The notes under the pieces were generated by a model. The model ran no database searches. It saw only the letters and a program-made list of their open reading frames with translations, and was not told the DNA's origin. From Platycnemis pennipes (Eukaryota > Arthropoda > Insecta > Odonata > Platycnemididae), in the NCBI GenBank assembly GCA_933228895.1, contig OW121846.1, positions 79,124,064 through 79,188,063 on the forward strand: a stretch of DNA of 64,000 nucleotides, read 5' to 3'. Positions 1 to 11,360 of this stretch are shown piece by piece. Every line of letters starts with the position of its first letter. Within the stretch, counting starts at the first letter, position 1. The translations under genes were made by a program, and so were the position numbers.

Positions 1-1951
1 GGATGAATTGACCTCCGTGTATTAGGATTCTGCGAATGAAGTGGCGCTAAGAAAGAGAATTGTGGAGAGGAGGCTATATAATTACACACGAAGAACCAAG
101 TCAAGAGATAAAACAAAAAGAATACGATGCTCGGAGAAGGGTGTTTCAAAAATATTGCACGTGGACACCTTTATGGACGTAGAGAGGAGGGAGGTCTGTA
201 CAACTCCAAATGTTGTGTTGAGGACCTCTTGGTACTATGGCCTCATTGTAAAATAGGAAAATATTATCCATTGTGTTTCACGTTGAGACGACATGGAGAA
301 AGGAATATCGTAATGGCAATCACCACACTCACTTATCTGAATATTATTCGATTTTAGACAAGAATGAGAATGGCAAATAAGCAGGAACAAGGAAAAGTAA
401 ATTATCGTTAAAACAATCTAAATTGACGAGTAATTTTTACTTCAAATTCATAATGAATATTTTTTAAAATACAAATATTACTAAGAAAAATAGTCGAGAA
501 TTACAATAATTCACTAAGAAGATTCTCTTCATATTTATGATGTTTTGTTGGATGCGTTGCGATGATATTTCGGTGACTGCGCAAAGGTTGCCTTTCAGCA
601 TTAAATTTCGATGGAAGGCAACCTTCCCGCAAACACAAAAATATCTTTCATCGTATGTTTCAGATATCTTCAGTGTTGCTGCAGGATTCTCGATGAAAAC
701 GGATAGAAATAAATTCATTGTGGTACAAAACAGGAAATTAACATCTAATTAAAAAATTACGTTAGGTGTGGTGTAAATGGAACTGCGCAATTCCTCCCCT
801 GAAGAAAGTATAAAAAAATTCAATTTTATTCGGAAATAAATGTCAATGGTCAATTGTCAAATAATGGTCAATATTTATTTGGTATGGTATTGGCTAACGG
901 CATCTTCGCCTATCCGTTCATGTGTATGTTCTTAGAACACAGGGCGAGGAAGTTGGAAGTTTTCGCTATGGGAAATAATATATATTAACCCCTTTCATAA
1001 TAAATAAAACCTGGTAAAGGTATAAGGTGATTATTCATAGATATTATGGCACATTGTTTATGATATTTAGAAAAAGAAAATTCATTTACAACTTAGGAAG
1101 TTGTACACTAAACTGTAAAAATTTGGGTTTCATGCTTCAGGTTGTGATGCAGTGACTTTTTAAATTCACCAGAACACAACAAAAGCTGCAAGGGTAAGAG
1201 ATGAAGGATATTACGGCTCTCTTTGAAATCCACCGGTGATTATGTTACTGGGAGATATGTTGTGGTATGGAACAACAAACGATGGTTACATAAAGCACAT
1301 ATGGGAAGAAAAAAGCCTAATGCACCACCATGCTCATCAATACCGTTAATAAATACCGGTTTGCGTATGGTTAGTCGAAATTTAAATGTAGAAGTTAGCT
1401 GCGAGATAAGCGAGATTTTTTGTCGAATAAGTAGTCGTGGCCAAATAGCGACCGCAATCCGAGGGAATATATTTGCTCTATCCCTGTGTATGGTAGACCT
1501 CTAAATAATAGCGAACCTTGGAAGATGCCGTGACTTTGCGATTGGAGGCCGCCAACAAATATGCATTCATTCAACCGGAGGGGATGGTTGCCGCTCTTGT
1601 TCAATGAAATTCGAAACCGCAAAGGTCGTTATTGCGACACTCATTTCACTACAGTCGTGGACACATTTTTTTTAACGGCTGTGCTAATTACGGTGTTGAA
1701 GGCATGTAAAAGCCACCGTTTAGTATCCCGAGCAGTCGCAGATGCTCCACTTTTCTTTCAATCAAGGCGTGATGGAACCCACTCGAGTAAAATATTCCAG
1801 GAGGTAAAATAGTCACCCATTCAGATCTTCGGGCGGGGACTACCTGATAGAGTACATCAGTCGACTGTGGTAAACACATTTCTGGGTCGGAACATGGAAC
1901 TTGTGTTAATGTGGGACCTGCGAAAAACTGGAAAACCTAATGTTGGCAATG
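1..1951 (+). repeat. Array A unit 1 (short form, type-B 3' half)
   Basis: The window opens inside this unit, just after the start of the endonuclease fragment. It has one palindrome (564-645), whose arms include an uninterrupted 11-bp inverted repeat (584-594 with 615-625), the best arm in the array. The 3' half (about 1200-1800) is the B variant, also seen at 5640-6240. The next endonuclease start is at 1889. Nothing in it looks like an expressed gene. Confidence 0.85.
564..645. repeat. 82-bp palindrome, array A single-copy form
   Basis: Reading 36 bases in from each end, 28 of 36 positions pair (9 expected by chance); the centre is a 10-base AT-rich spacer. It starts GATATTTCGG and ends CACAAAAATATC. 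The inner arm AAGGTTGCCTT / AAGGCAACCTT is perfect. Related copies in array A start at 2515, 4467, 5001, 6953, 7487, 9438, 9972, 11924, 12458, 14410 and 16356. It could be a small fold-back transposon fossil or a structural element of the satellite. Confidence 0.85.
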
Positions 1952-2046
1952 GGAAGAATGAACCTCCGTGTATTAGGATTATGCGAATGTAGTGGCCCTA
2001 AGAAAGAGACTGCTAGAGTGGAGGCTATACAATTACTCACGAAGAA
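1889..2046 (+). pseudogene. RTE endonuclease N-terminal fragment in array A (unit 1/2 joint)
   Basis: In one frame the translation gives GTWN, a stop, then KLENLMLAMGRMNLRVLGL, which fits the opening of the apurinic-like endonuclease domain of RTE-type retrotransposons (GTWNVRT, then GKLENV-x-EM-x-RM, then DILGLxExRW). The match fades after about 50 residues, in the middle of the domain. Equivalent fragments lie at every unit joint (near 3840, 6326, 8811, 11297, 13783 and 15726), with one or more stops each. None can make an enzyme. Confidence 0.7.
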
Positions 2047-3903
2047 CCAACTCAAGACATAAAAGAAAAAAAACTGTTGCTCGGAGAGTGGTGTTTCAAA
2101 GAAATTGCACGCGGACACTTTTATGGACGTAGGGAGGAGGGAGGCCTGTAAATTCCAAATTTTGTGTGGAATACCTCTTGGCACAATGGCCGCATTGTAA
2201 AAATAGGAATAATTCATCCATTGTGTTTCGCGTTGAGAAGACATGGGAAAGGTTAAAACGAAATGGAAATCAACACACTCACTTATCTTAATAGTTTTCG
2301 ATTTTAGACAAGAGTGAGAATGGCAAATAAGCAGGGACAAGTAAAAGTAAATTATCGTTAAAACAATCTAAATTGACGAGTAATTTTTACTTCAAATTCA
2401 TAATGAATATTTTTTTAAAATACAAATATTACTAAGAAAAATAGTCGAGAATTACAATAATTCACTAAGAAGATTCTCTTCATATTTATGATGTTTTGTT
2501 GGATGCGTTGCGATGATATTTCGGTGACTGCGCAAAGGTTGCCTTTCAGCATTAAATTTCGATGGAAGGCAACCCTCCCGCAAACACAAAAATATCTTTC
2601 ATCGTATGTTTCAGATATCTTCAGTGATTGCTGCAGGATTCTCGATGAAAACGGCTAGAAATAAATTCATTGTGGTACAAAACAGGAAATTAACATCTAA
2701 TTAAAAAATTACGTTAGGTGTGGTGTAAATGGAACTGCGCAATTCCTCCCCTGAACAAAGTATAAAAAAATTCAATTTTATTCGGAAATAAATGTCAATG
2801 GTCAATGGTCAAATAATGGTCAATATTTATTTGGTATGGTATTGGCGTACGGTTTCTTCGCCCATCCGTTCATGTGTATGTTCTAGGAACACAGCGCGAG
2901 AAAGTTGGAAGTTTTCGCTATGGGAAGTAATATATATTAACCCCTTTCATAATAAATAAAACCTGGTAAAGGTATAACGTGATTAATCATAGATTTTATG
3001 GCACATTGTTGATGATTTTTAGAAAAAGAAAATTCATTTAATACTTAGGAAGTTGTACACTAAACTGTAAAAATTTGGGTTTCATGCTTCACGTTGTGAT
3101 GCAGTGACTTCTTTAATTCACCAGAACACAACAAATGCTGCAAGGGTTTAGAGATGAAGGATAATACGGCTCTCTTTGAAATCCACCGGTGATTATGTTA
3201 CTGGGAGATATGTTGTGGTATGGAACAACAAACGATGGTTACATAAAGCACATATGGGAAGAAAAAAGCCTAATGCACCACCATGCTCATCAATACCGTT
3301 AATAAATTCCGGTTTGCGTATGGTTAGTCGAACTTTATATGTAGAAGTTAGCTGCGAGATAAGGGAGATTTTTTGTCGAATAAGTAGTCGTGGCCAAATA
3401 GCGACCGCAATCCGAGGGAATATTTTTTCTATCCCTGTGTAAGGTAGACCTCTAAATAATAGCGAACCTTAGATGATGCCGTGACTTTTCGATTGGAGGT
3501 CGCCAACAAATATGCATTCATTCAACCGGAGGGGATGGCAGCCGCTCTTGTTCATTGAAATTCAAAACCGCAAAGGTTGTTGTTGCGACACTCATTTCAC
3601 TACAGGCGTGGTAACATTTACTTTAACGGCTGTAGTGTTAACGATATGGAACGCATGGAAAAGCCACCATTTTATTCTCCTGAGCCGTTGAAGATTCTCT
3701 ACTTTTCTTTCAATCAAGGCGTGATGGAACCCACTCGAGTAAAATATTCCAGGAGGTAAAATAGTCACCCATTCAGATCTTCGGGCGGGGACTACCTGAT
3801 AGAGTACATCAGTCGAGTGTGGTAAACACATTTCTGGGTCGTAACATTGAACTTTTGTTAATGCGGGACCAGCGAAAAACTGGAAAAACTAATGTTGGCA
3901 ATG
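1952..3903 (+). repeat. Array A unit 2 (short form, type-A 3' half)
   Basis: 1,952 bp, one palindrome (2515-2596). The left part differs from units 1 and 3-6 at many positions and resembles units 7-8, while the 3' half (about 3160-3800) is nearly identical to the A variant of unit 4 (8147-8800). This mosaic points to exchange inside the unit. Confidence 0.85.
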
Positions 3904-4466
3904 GGATGAATTGACCTCCGTGTATTAGGATTCTGCGAATGAAGTGGCCCTAAGAAAGAGAATTGTGGAGAGGAGGCTATATAATTACACACGAAGAACC
4001 AAGTCAAGAGATAAAACAAAAAGAATACGATGCTCGGAGGAGGGTGTTTCAAAAATATTGCACGTGGACACCTTTATGGACGTAGAGAGGAGGGAGGTCT
4101 GTACAACTCCAAATGTTGTGTTGAGGACCTCTTGGTACTATGGCCTCATTGTAAAATAGGAAAATATTATCCATTGTGTTTCACGTTGAGACGACATGGA
4201 GAAAGGAAAATCGTAATGGCAATCACCACACTCACTTATCTGAATATTATTCGATTTTAGACATGAGTGAATATTGCAAATAACCAGGGACAAGGAGAAG
4301 TAATTATCCTTAAAATAAACTGAATTGAGGAGTATTTTTACTTCTAATTCATAATGAATAATTATTTTTTATGCTAATATTAATAAAAAAATAGTGTTAA
4401 AAGTTATAATAACTTCAGTATTAACATCATCTTTTGTATATGCTGTCTTTTTGTAAGCGTCGTGAT

Positions 4467-4548
4467 GATATTTCGGTGTCTGCGGAAACGTTTCCTCGTA
4501 GCATTAAATATCGCTAAAAGGTAACCCTCCCGCAAACACAAAAATACC
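4467..4548. repeat. 82-bp palindrome, first copy in enlarged A units
   Basis: 26 of 36 arm positions pair. It differs from the second copy 534 bp downstream at many arm positions, yet both keep exactly 82 bp and the palindromic layout. Equivalent copies are at 6953, 9438 and 11924. Confidence 0.85.
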
Positions 4549-4653
4549 TTTCAGGGTATGTTCCAGACATCTTCAGTGTTTTTTTGCTGCAGATTTCACG
4601 ATGGAAACGGCTAGAAAAAAAATACATTTTGGTACACAAGCAGTAAGTTAAAA

Positions 4654-4727
4654 TCACAACGCGAGACTCAAATACACCACCCTCAGGTTAGGAGCCGAGG
4701 AGTTAACCACGCCGCCACCAGGGCCGA
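4654..4727 (-). other. tRNA-like scrap (possible SINE head), unit 3
   Basis: On the minus strand there is a good match to the internal A-box of tRNA promoters (TGGCGGCGTGG), a stem CCTCGG/CTGAGG where the anticodon arm should be, and a weak B-box-like stretch (TTTGAGTCTC). The anticodon loop would be 8 bases, so it is not a functional tRNA. It sits exactly between the two copies of the palindrome module and occurs only in the enlarged units: also at 7140-7213, 9625-9698 and 12111-12184. A tRNA-derived SINE head is my best guess. Confidence 0.4.
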
Positions 4728-5000
4728 CATGGAATAAGGAAAAACTAAATGGCAATCACCACTCTCACTTAACTGAATAGGTTTCGATTTTAGACAAGAG
4801 TAATTATCACAAATAAGCAGGGAGAAGTTAAAGTAAGTTTCCGTTAAAACAAACTAGATTGACGTGTAATTTAATACGTCAAATTCATAATAAATATTTT
4901 TTTAAATACAAATATTACTAAGAAAAATAGTCGAAAATTACAATAATTCACTATAAAGATTCTCTTCATATTTATGATGTTTTGTTGGATGCGTTGCGAT

Positions 5001-5082
5001 GATATTTCGATGACTGCGGAAAGGTTAGCTAGTAGCATTAAATATAGCTAAAAGGGAACCCTCCCGCAAACACAAAAATATC
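5001..5082. repeat. 82-bp palindrome, second copy in enlarged A units
   Basis: 25 of 36 arm positions pair, including the perfect inner arm TTAGCTA (5025-5031) with TAGCTAA (5045-5051). Equivalent copies are at 7487, 9972 and 12458. Confidence 0.85.
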
Positions 5083-6389
5083 TTTCATCGTATGTTCCAG
5101 ATATCTTCAGTGATTGCTGCAGGATTCTCGATGAAAACGGCTAGAAAAAAATTCATTTTGGTACAAAAGCAAGAAATTAACATCTAATTAAATAATTACG
5201 TAAGGTGTGTTGTAAATGGAACTGCGCAATTCCTCCCCTGAAGAAAGTATAAAAAAATTCAATTTTATTCGGAAATAAATGTCAATGGTCAATTGTCAAA
5301 TAATGGTCAATATTTATTTGGTATGGTATTGGCTAACGGCTTCTTCGCCCATCCGTTCATGTGTATGTTCTTAGAACACAGGGCGAGGAAGTTGGAAGTT
5401 TTCGCTATGGGAAATAATATATATTAACCCCTTTCATAATAAATAAAACCTGGTAAAGGTATAAGGTGATTATTCATAGATATTATGGCACATTGTTTAT
5501 GATATTTAGAAAAAGAAAATTCATTTACATTTAGGAAGTTGTACACTAAACTGTAAAAATTTGGGTTTCATGCTTCACGTTGTGATGCAGTGACTTCTTT
5601 AATTCACCAGAACACAACAAAAGCTGCAAGGGTAAGAGATGAAGGATATTACGGCTCTCTTTGAAATCCACCGGTGATTATGTTACTGGGAGATATGTTG
5701 TGGTATCGAACAACAAACGATGGTTACATAAAGCACATATGGGAAGAAAAAAGCCTAATGCACCACCATGCTCATCAATACCGTTAATAAATACCGGTTT
5801 GCGTATGGTTAGTCGAAATTTAAATGTAGAAGTTAGCTGCGAGATAAGCGAGATTTTTTGTCGAATAAGTAGTCGTGGCCAAATAGCGACCGCAATCCGA
5901 GGGAATATAATTGCTCTATCCCTGTGTAAGGTAGACCTCTAAATAATAGCGAACCTTAGATGATGCCGTGACTTTGCGATTGGAGGCCGCCAACAAATAT
6001 GCATTCATTCAACCGGAGGGGATGGTTGCCGCTCTTGTTCAATGAAATTCGAAACCGCAAAGGTCGTTATTGCGACACTCATTTCACTACAGTCGTGGAC
6101 ACATTTTTTTTAACGGCTGTGCTAATTACGGTGTTGAAGGCATGTAAAAACCACCATTTAGTATCCCGAGCAGTCGCAGATGCTCCACTTTTCTTTCAAT
6201 CAAGGCGTGATGGAACCCACTCGAGTAAAATATTCCAGGAGGTAAAATAGTCACCCATTCAGATCTTCGGGCGAAGACTACCTGATAGAGTACATCAGTC
6301 GAGTGTGGTAAACACATTTCTGGGTCGTAACATTGAACTTTTGTTAATGCGGGACCAGCGAAAAACTGGAAAAACTAATGTTGGCAATG

Positions 6390-8874
6390 GGATGAATTGA
6401 CCTCCGTGTATTAGGATTCTGCGAATGAAGTGGCCCTAAGAAAGAGAATTGTGGAGAGGAGGCTATATAATTACACACGAAGAACCAAGTCAAGAGATAA
6501 AACAAAAAGAATACGATGCTCGGAGGAGGGTGTTTCAAAAATATTGCACGTGGACACCTTTATGGACGTAGAGAGGAGGGAGGTCTGTACAACTCCAAAT
6601 GTTGTGTTGAGGACCTCTTGGTACTATGGCCTCATTGTAAAATAGGAAAATATTATCCATTGTGTTTCACGTTGAGACGACATGGAGAAAGGAAAATCGT
6701 AATGGCAATCACCACACTCACTTATCTGAATATTATTCGATTTTAGACATGAGTGAATATTGCAAATAACCAGGGACAAGGAGAAGTAATTATCCTTAAA
6801 ATAAACTGAATTGAGGAGTATTTTTACTTCTAATTCATAATGAATAATTATTTTTTATGCTAATATTAATAAAAAAATAGTGTTAAAAGTTATAATAACT
6901 TCAGTATTAACATCATCTTTTGTATATGCTGTCTTTTTGTAAGCGTCGTGATGATATTTCGGTGTCTGCGGAAACGTTTCCTCGTAGCATTAAATATCGC
7001 TAAAAGGTAACCCTCCCGCAAACACAAAAATACCTTTCAGGGTATGTTCCAGACATCTTCAGTGTTTTTTTGCTGCAGATTTCACGATGGAAACGGCTAG
7101 AAAAAAAATACATTTTGGTACACAAGCAGTAAGTTAAAATCACAACGCGAGACTCAAATACACCACCCTCAGGTTAGGAGCCGAGGAGTTAACCACGCCG
7201 CCACCAGGGCCGACATGGAATAAGGAAAAACTAAATGGCAATCACCACTCTCACTTAACTGAATAGGTTTCGATTTTAGACAAGAGTAATTATCACAAAT
7301 AAGCAGGGAGAAGTTAAAGTAAGTTTTCGTTAAAACAAACTAGATTGACGTGTAATTTAATACGTCAAATTCATAATAAATATTTTTTTAAATACAAATA
7401 TTACTAAGAAAAATAGTCGAAAATTACAATAATTCACTATAAAGATTCTCTTCATATTTATGATGTTTTGTTGGATGCGTTGCGATGATATTTCGATGAC
7501 TGCGGAAAGGTTAGCTAGTAGCATTAAATATAGCTAAAAGGGAACCCTCCCGCAAACACAAAAATATCTTTCATCGTATGTTCCAGATATCTTCAGTGAT
7601 TGCTGCAGGATTCTCGATGAAAACGGCTAGAAAAAAATTCATTTTGGTACAAAAGCAAGAAATTAACATCTAATTAAATAATTACGTAAGGTGTGTTGTA
7701 AATGGAACTGCGCAATTCCTCCCCTGAAGAAAGTATAAAAAAATTCAATTTTATTCGGAAATAAATGTCAATGGTCAATTGTCAAATAATGGTCAATATT
7801 TATTTGGTATGGTATTGGCTAACGGCTTCTTCGCCCATCCGTTCATGTGTATGTTCTTAGAACACAGGGCGAGGAAGTTGGAAGTTTTCGCTATGGGAAA
7901 TAATATATATTAACCCCTTTCATAATAAATAAAACCTGGTAAAGGTATAAGGTGATTATTCATAGATATTATGGCACATTGTTTATGATATTTAGAAAAA
8001 GAAAATTCATTTACATTTAGGAAGTTGTACACTAAACTGTAAAAATTTGGGTTTCATGCTTCACGTTGTGATGCAGTGACTTCTTTAATTCACCAGAACA
8101 CAACAAAAGCTGCAAGGGTAAGAGATGAAGGATATTACGGCTCTCTTTGAAATCCACCGGTGATTATGTTACTGGGAGATATGTTGTGGTATGGAACAAC
8201 AAACGATGGTTACATAAAGCACATATGGGAAGAAAAAAGCCTAATGCACCACCATGCTCATCAATACCGTTAATAAATTCCGGTTTGCGTATGGTTAGTC
8301 GAACTTTATATGTAGAAGTTAGCTGCGAGATAAGGGAGATTTTTTGTCGAATAAGTAGTCATGGCCAAATAGCGACCGCAATCCGAGGGAATATTTTTTC
8401 TATCCCTGTGTAAGGTAGACCTCTAAATAATAGCGAACCTTAGATGATGCCGTGACTTTTCGATTGGAGGTCGCCAACAAATATGCATTCATTCAACCGG
8501 AGGGGATGGCAGCCGCTCTTGTTCATTGAAATTCAAAACCGCAAAGGTTGTTGTTGCGACACTCATTTCACTACAGGCGTGGTAACATTTACTTTAACGG
8601 CTGTAGTGTTAACGATATGGAACGCATGGAAAAGCCACCATTTTATTCTCCTGAGCCGTTGAAGATTCTCTACTTTTCTTTCAATCAAGGCGTGATGGAA
8701 CCCACTCGAGTAAAATATTCCAGGAGGTAAAATAGTCACCCATTCAGATCTTCGGGCGGGGACTACCTGATAGAGTACATCAGTCGAGTGTGGTAAACAC
8801 ATTTCTGGGTCGTAACATTGAACTTTTGTTAATGCGGGACCAGCGAAAAACTGGAAAAACTAATGTTGGCAATG
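6390..8874 (+). repeat. Array A unit 4 (enlarged form, type-A 3' half)
   Basis: 2,485 bp, palindromes at 6953-7034 and 7487-7568. Near-identical to unit 3 in the left part; the right part is the A variant, so unit 3 plus unit 4 make the 4,971-bp higher-order repeat. Small differences mark the alternation, for example a T at about 7322 where units 3 and 5 have C. Confidence 0.9.
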
Positions 8875-11360
8875 GGATGAATTGACCTCCGTGTATTAGG
8901 ATTCTGCGAATGAAGTGGCCCTAAGAAAGAGAATTGTGGAGAGGAGGCTATATAATTACACACGAAGAACCAAGTCAAGAGATAAAACAAAAAGAATACG
9001 ATGCTCGGAGGAGGGTGTTTCAAAAATATTGCACGTGGACACCTTTATGGACGTAGAGAGGAGGGAGGTCTGTACAACTCCAAATGTTGTGTTGAGGACC
9101 TCTTGGTACTATGGCCTCATTGTAAAATAGGAAAATATTATCCATTGTGTTTCACGTTGAGACGACATGGAGAAAGGAAAATCGTAATGGCAATCACCAC
9201 ACTCACTTATCTGAATATTATTCGATTTTAGACATGAGTGAATATTGCAAATAACCAGGGACAAGGAGAAGTAATTATCCTTAAAATAAACTGAATTGAG
9301 GAGTATTTTTACTTCTAATTCATAATGAATAATTATTTTTTATGCTAATATTAATAAAAAAATAGTGTTAAAAGTTATAATAACTTCAGTATTAACATCA
9401 TCTTTTGTATATGCTGTCTTTTTGTAAGCGTCGTGATGATATTTCGGTGTCTGCGGAAACGTTTCCTCGTAGCATTAAATATCGCTAAAAGGTAACCCTC
9501 CCGCAAACACAAAAATACCTTTCAGGGTATGTTCCAGACATCTTCAGTGTTTTTTTGCTGCAGATTTCACGATGGAAACGGCTAGAAAAAAAATACATTT
9601 TGGTACACAAGCAGTAAGTTAAAATCACAACGCGAGACTCAAATACACCACCCTCAGGTTAGGAGCCGAGGAGTTAACCACGCCGCCACCAGGGCCGACA
9701 TGGAATAAGGAAAAACTAAATGGCAATCACCACTCTCACTTAACTGAATAGGTTTCGATTTTAGACAAGAGTAATTATCACAAATAAGCAGGGAGAAGTT
9801 AAAGTAAGTTTCCGTTAAAACAAACTAGATTGACGTGTAATTTAATACGTCAAATTCATAATAAATATTTTTTTAAATACAAATATTACTAAGAAAAATA
9901 GTCGAAAATTACAATAATTCACTATAAAGATTCTCTTCATATTTATGATGTTTTGTTGGATGCGTTGCGATGATATTTCGATGACTGCGGAAAGGTTAGC
10001 TAGTAGCATTAAATATAGCTAAAAGGGAACCCTCCCGCAAACACAAAAATATCTTTCATCGTATGTTCCAGATATCTTCAGTGATTGCTGCAGGATTCTC
10101 GATGAAAACGGCTAGAAAAAAATTCATTTTGGTACAAAAGCAAGAAATTAACATCTAATTAAATAATTACGTAAGGTGTGTTGTAAATGGAACTGCGCAA
10201 TTCCTCCCCTGAAGAAAGTATAAAAAAATTCAATTTTATTCGGAAATAAATGTCAATGGTCAATTGTCAAATAATGGTCAATATTTATTTGGTATGGTAT
10301 TGGCTAACGGCTTCTTCGCCCATCCGTTCATGTGTATGTTCTTAGAACACAGGGCGAGGAAGTTGGAAGTTTTCGCTATGGGAAATAATATATATTAACC
10401 CCTTTCATAATAAATAAAACCTGGTAAAGGTATAAGGTGATTATTCATAGATATTATGGCACATTGTTTATGATATTTAGAAAAAGAAAATTCATTTACA
10501 TTTAGGAAGTTGTACACTAAACTGTAAAAATTTGGGTTTCATGCTTCACGTTGTGATGCAGTGACTTCTTTAATTCACCAGAACACAACAAAAGCTGCAA
10601 GGGTAAGAGATGAAGGATATTACGGCTCTCTTTGAAATCCACCGGTGATTATGTTACTGGGAGATATGTTGTGGTATCGAACAACAAACGATGGTTACAT
10701 AAAGCACATATGGGAAGAAAAAAGCCTAATGCACCACCATGCTCATCAATACCGTTAATAAATACCGGTTTGCGTATGGTTAGTCGAAATTTAAATGTAG
10801 AAGTTAGCTGCGAGATAAGCGAGATTTTTTGTCGAATAAGTAGTCGTGGCCAAATAGCGACCGCAATCCGAGGGAATATAATTGCTCTATCCCTGTGTAA
10901 GGTAGACCTCTAAATAATAGCGAACCTTAGATGATGCCGTGACTTTGCGATTGGAGGCCGCCAACAAATATGCATTCATTCAACCGGAGGGGATGGTTGC
11001 CGCTCTTGTTCAATGAAATTCGAAACCGCAAAGGTCGTTATTGCGACACTCATTTCACTACAGTCGTGGACACATTTTTTTTAACGGCTGTGCTAATTAC
11101 GGTGTTGAAGGCATGTAAAAACCACCATTTAGTATCCCGAGCAGTCGCAGATGCTCCACTTTTCTTTCAATCAAGGCGTGATGGAACCCACTCGAGTAAA
11201 ATATTCCAGGAGGTAAAATAGTCACCCATTCAGATCTTCGGGCGAAGACTACCTGATAGAGTACATCAGTCGAGTGTGGTAAACACATTTCTGGGTCGTA
11301 ACATTGAACTTTTGTTAATGCGGGACCAGCGAAAAACTGGAAAAACTAATGTTGGCAATG
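8875..11360 (+). repeat. Array A unit 5 (enlarged form, type-B 3' half)
   Basis: 2,486 bp, palindromes at 9438-9519 and 9972-10053. It matches unit 3, 4,971 bp upstream, better than its neighbour unit 4, both at the C/T marker near 9808 and across the whole type-B 3' half. That is the signature of a dimeric higher-order repeat. Confidence 0.9.

Larger units (their letters stand above)
3904..6389 (+). repeat. Array A unit 3 (enlarged form, type-B 3' half)
   Basis: 2,486 bp. About 535 bp longer than units 1-2 because the palindrome module is present twice, with palindromes at 4467-4548 and 5001-5082 spaced 534 bp. The two module copies are clearly diverged from each other, so the doubling is older than the spread of the enlarged unit. 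A tRNA-like scrap (4654-4727, minus strand) fills the joint between them. The 3' half is type B. Confidence 0.9.

Noticed and set aside
1223..1504. 88-93-codon frames in the 3' half of array A units as a host gene family
   Set aside because: They end differently in A and B variants, a frame of this kind is lost in unit 7 (about 15067), no protein family is recognisable, and the untranslated parts are equally conserved.
4654..4727. A functional tRNA gene
   Set aside because: The anticodon loop would be 8 bases, the B box is weak and the acceptor stem is not convincing. Kept only as a tRNA-like scrap.
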